Shown piece after piece: positions 5,319-5,493 of a DNA stretch of 5,493 nt. The DNA lies in NCBI GenBank assembly GCA_023487825.1, contig JAMDBP010000019.1, positions 1 to 5,493 of the forward strand. The letters are read 5' to 3'. The notes below the pieces were generated by a model. That model made no database searches. It was not told where the DNA came from and worked only from the letters and a program-made list of their open reading frames with translations. The position numbers were made by a program, and so were the translations under genes. How positions within the stretch are numbered: the stretch's first letter is position 1; the number at the start of each line of letters is the position of its first letter. The stretch is from Candidatus Martarchaeota archaeon. GTDB taxonomy: Archaea > Micrarchaeota > Micrarchaeia > Micrarchaeales > CABMGC01.

Positions 5319-5493
5319 TCAGTGTTTTATCTCTATTTTCTTCTTCGTTCTCCTGCCGAATACCCGCTCTGTGGTCTTCTTGCATACGGTGCACTGTACC
5401 ATTACCTTCTGCCTCTTGCCAAGTTTCTTAGGGTGTATCTTAGGTTCAACGCTGCCTACATAACCCTTGATCGCTCTGTTGTGTCTCCTTGTA
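5319..5493 (-). CDS. rpl44e: Large-subunit ribosomal protein L44e, C-terminal part (cut by the window end)
   Basis: The last 57 codons and the TGA stop are visible; the gene continues beyond 5493. The fragment is strongly basic. It begins TRRHNRAIKGYVGSVEPKI and contains KRQKVMVQCTVCKKTTERVF and a lysine-rich end, RRTKKKIEIKH. The CTVC knuckle is the second half of the zinc site expected in L44e, and the basic RRHNRAIKGY stretch matches the L44e linker that lies in rRNA near the E site. Position supports the call, since rpl44e begins the archaeal cluster that includes aIF2 alpha. The first zinc pair and the promoter of the operon lie outside the window. The stop is 4 bases from the aIF2 alpha start, which implies cotranscription. 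Confidence 0.88.
   Translation of the reverse strand, partial: TRRHNRAIKGYVGSVEPKIHPKKLGKRQKVMVQCTVCKKTTERVFGRRTKKKIEIKH

Overview
The window looks like chromosomal DNA of an archaeon. It carries the end of a ribosomal protein L44e gene, translation factor aIF2 alpha and an archaeal PAC2-family proteasome-assembly chaperone, which together form a typically archaeal cluster. Short-leader promoters with TTTAAATA-type TATA boxes lie about 30 bases before start codons, and there is a tRNA-Gly whose gene lacks an encoded CCA. Genes are packed to the point of touching or overlapping. Compact spacing, moderate G+C and heavy use of ATA isoleucine codons would fit a small-genome archaeon such as a DPANN/Micrarchaeota member, but that placement is inference only.

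Layout, left half. A DUF92/VTE6-like membrane protein (+, 96-755) converges on and overlaps by 14 bases a branched-chain aminotransferase, IlvE (-, 742-1653). A 159-base divergent spacer (1654-1812) holds the ilvE promoter on one strand and, on the other, the promoter of a small two-helix membrane protein (+, 1813-2067). A T-rich stretch follows that gene. Next comes a large MOP-superfamily flippase (+, 2144-3724) with its own TATA box.

Layout, right half, all on the minus strand and read from right to left. These are the C-terminal part of L44e (5319-5493), aIF2 alpha (4556-5314), a PAC2 chaperone (3799 to about 4551) and tRNA-Gly(CCC) (3725-3798). They are so close that they are probably one transcript: a 4-base gap, then a ribosome-binding site overlapping a stop codon, then no gap at all before the tRNA. 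The tRNA is fitted exactly between two stop codons, that of PAC2 on its own strand and that of the flippase on the other.

The most notable observations are these. (1) The PAC2 gene has no in-frame ATG, GTG or TTG that would include its conserved N-terminus, and it seems to start at CTG 4551 with the same TGATT-N2-start spacing seen at two neighbouring genes. (2) rps27e and nop10, commonly part of this cluster in other archaea, are missing from their usual slots. (3) The tRNA abuts stop codons on both sides with no spacer. (4) An array of short repeats sits directly upstream of the ilvE TATA box. I found no CRISPR array, insertion sequence, defence system or clearly new multi-gene system; most of the window is housekeeping.
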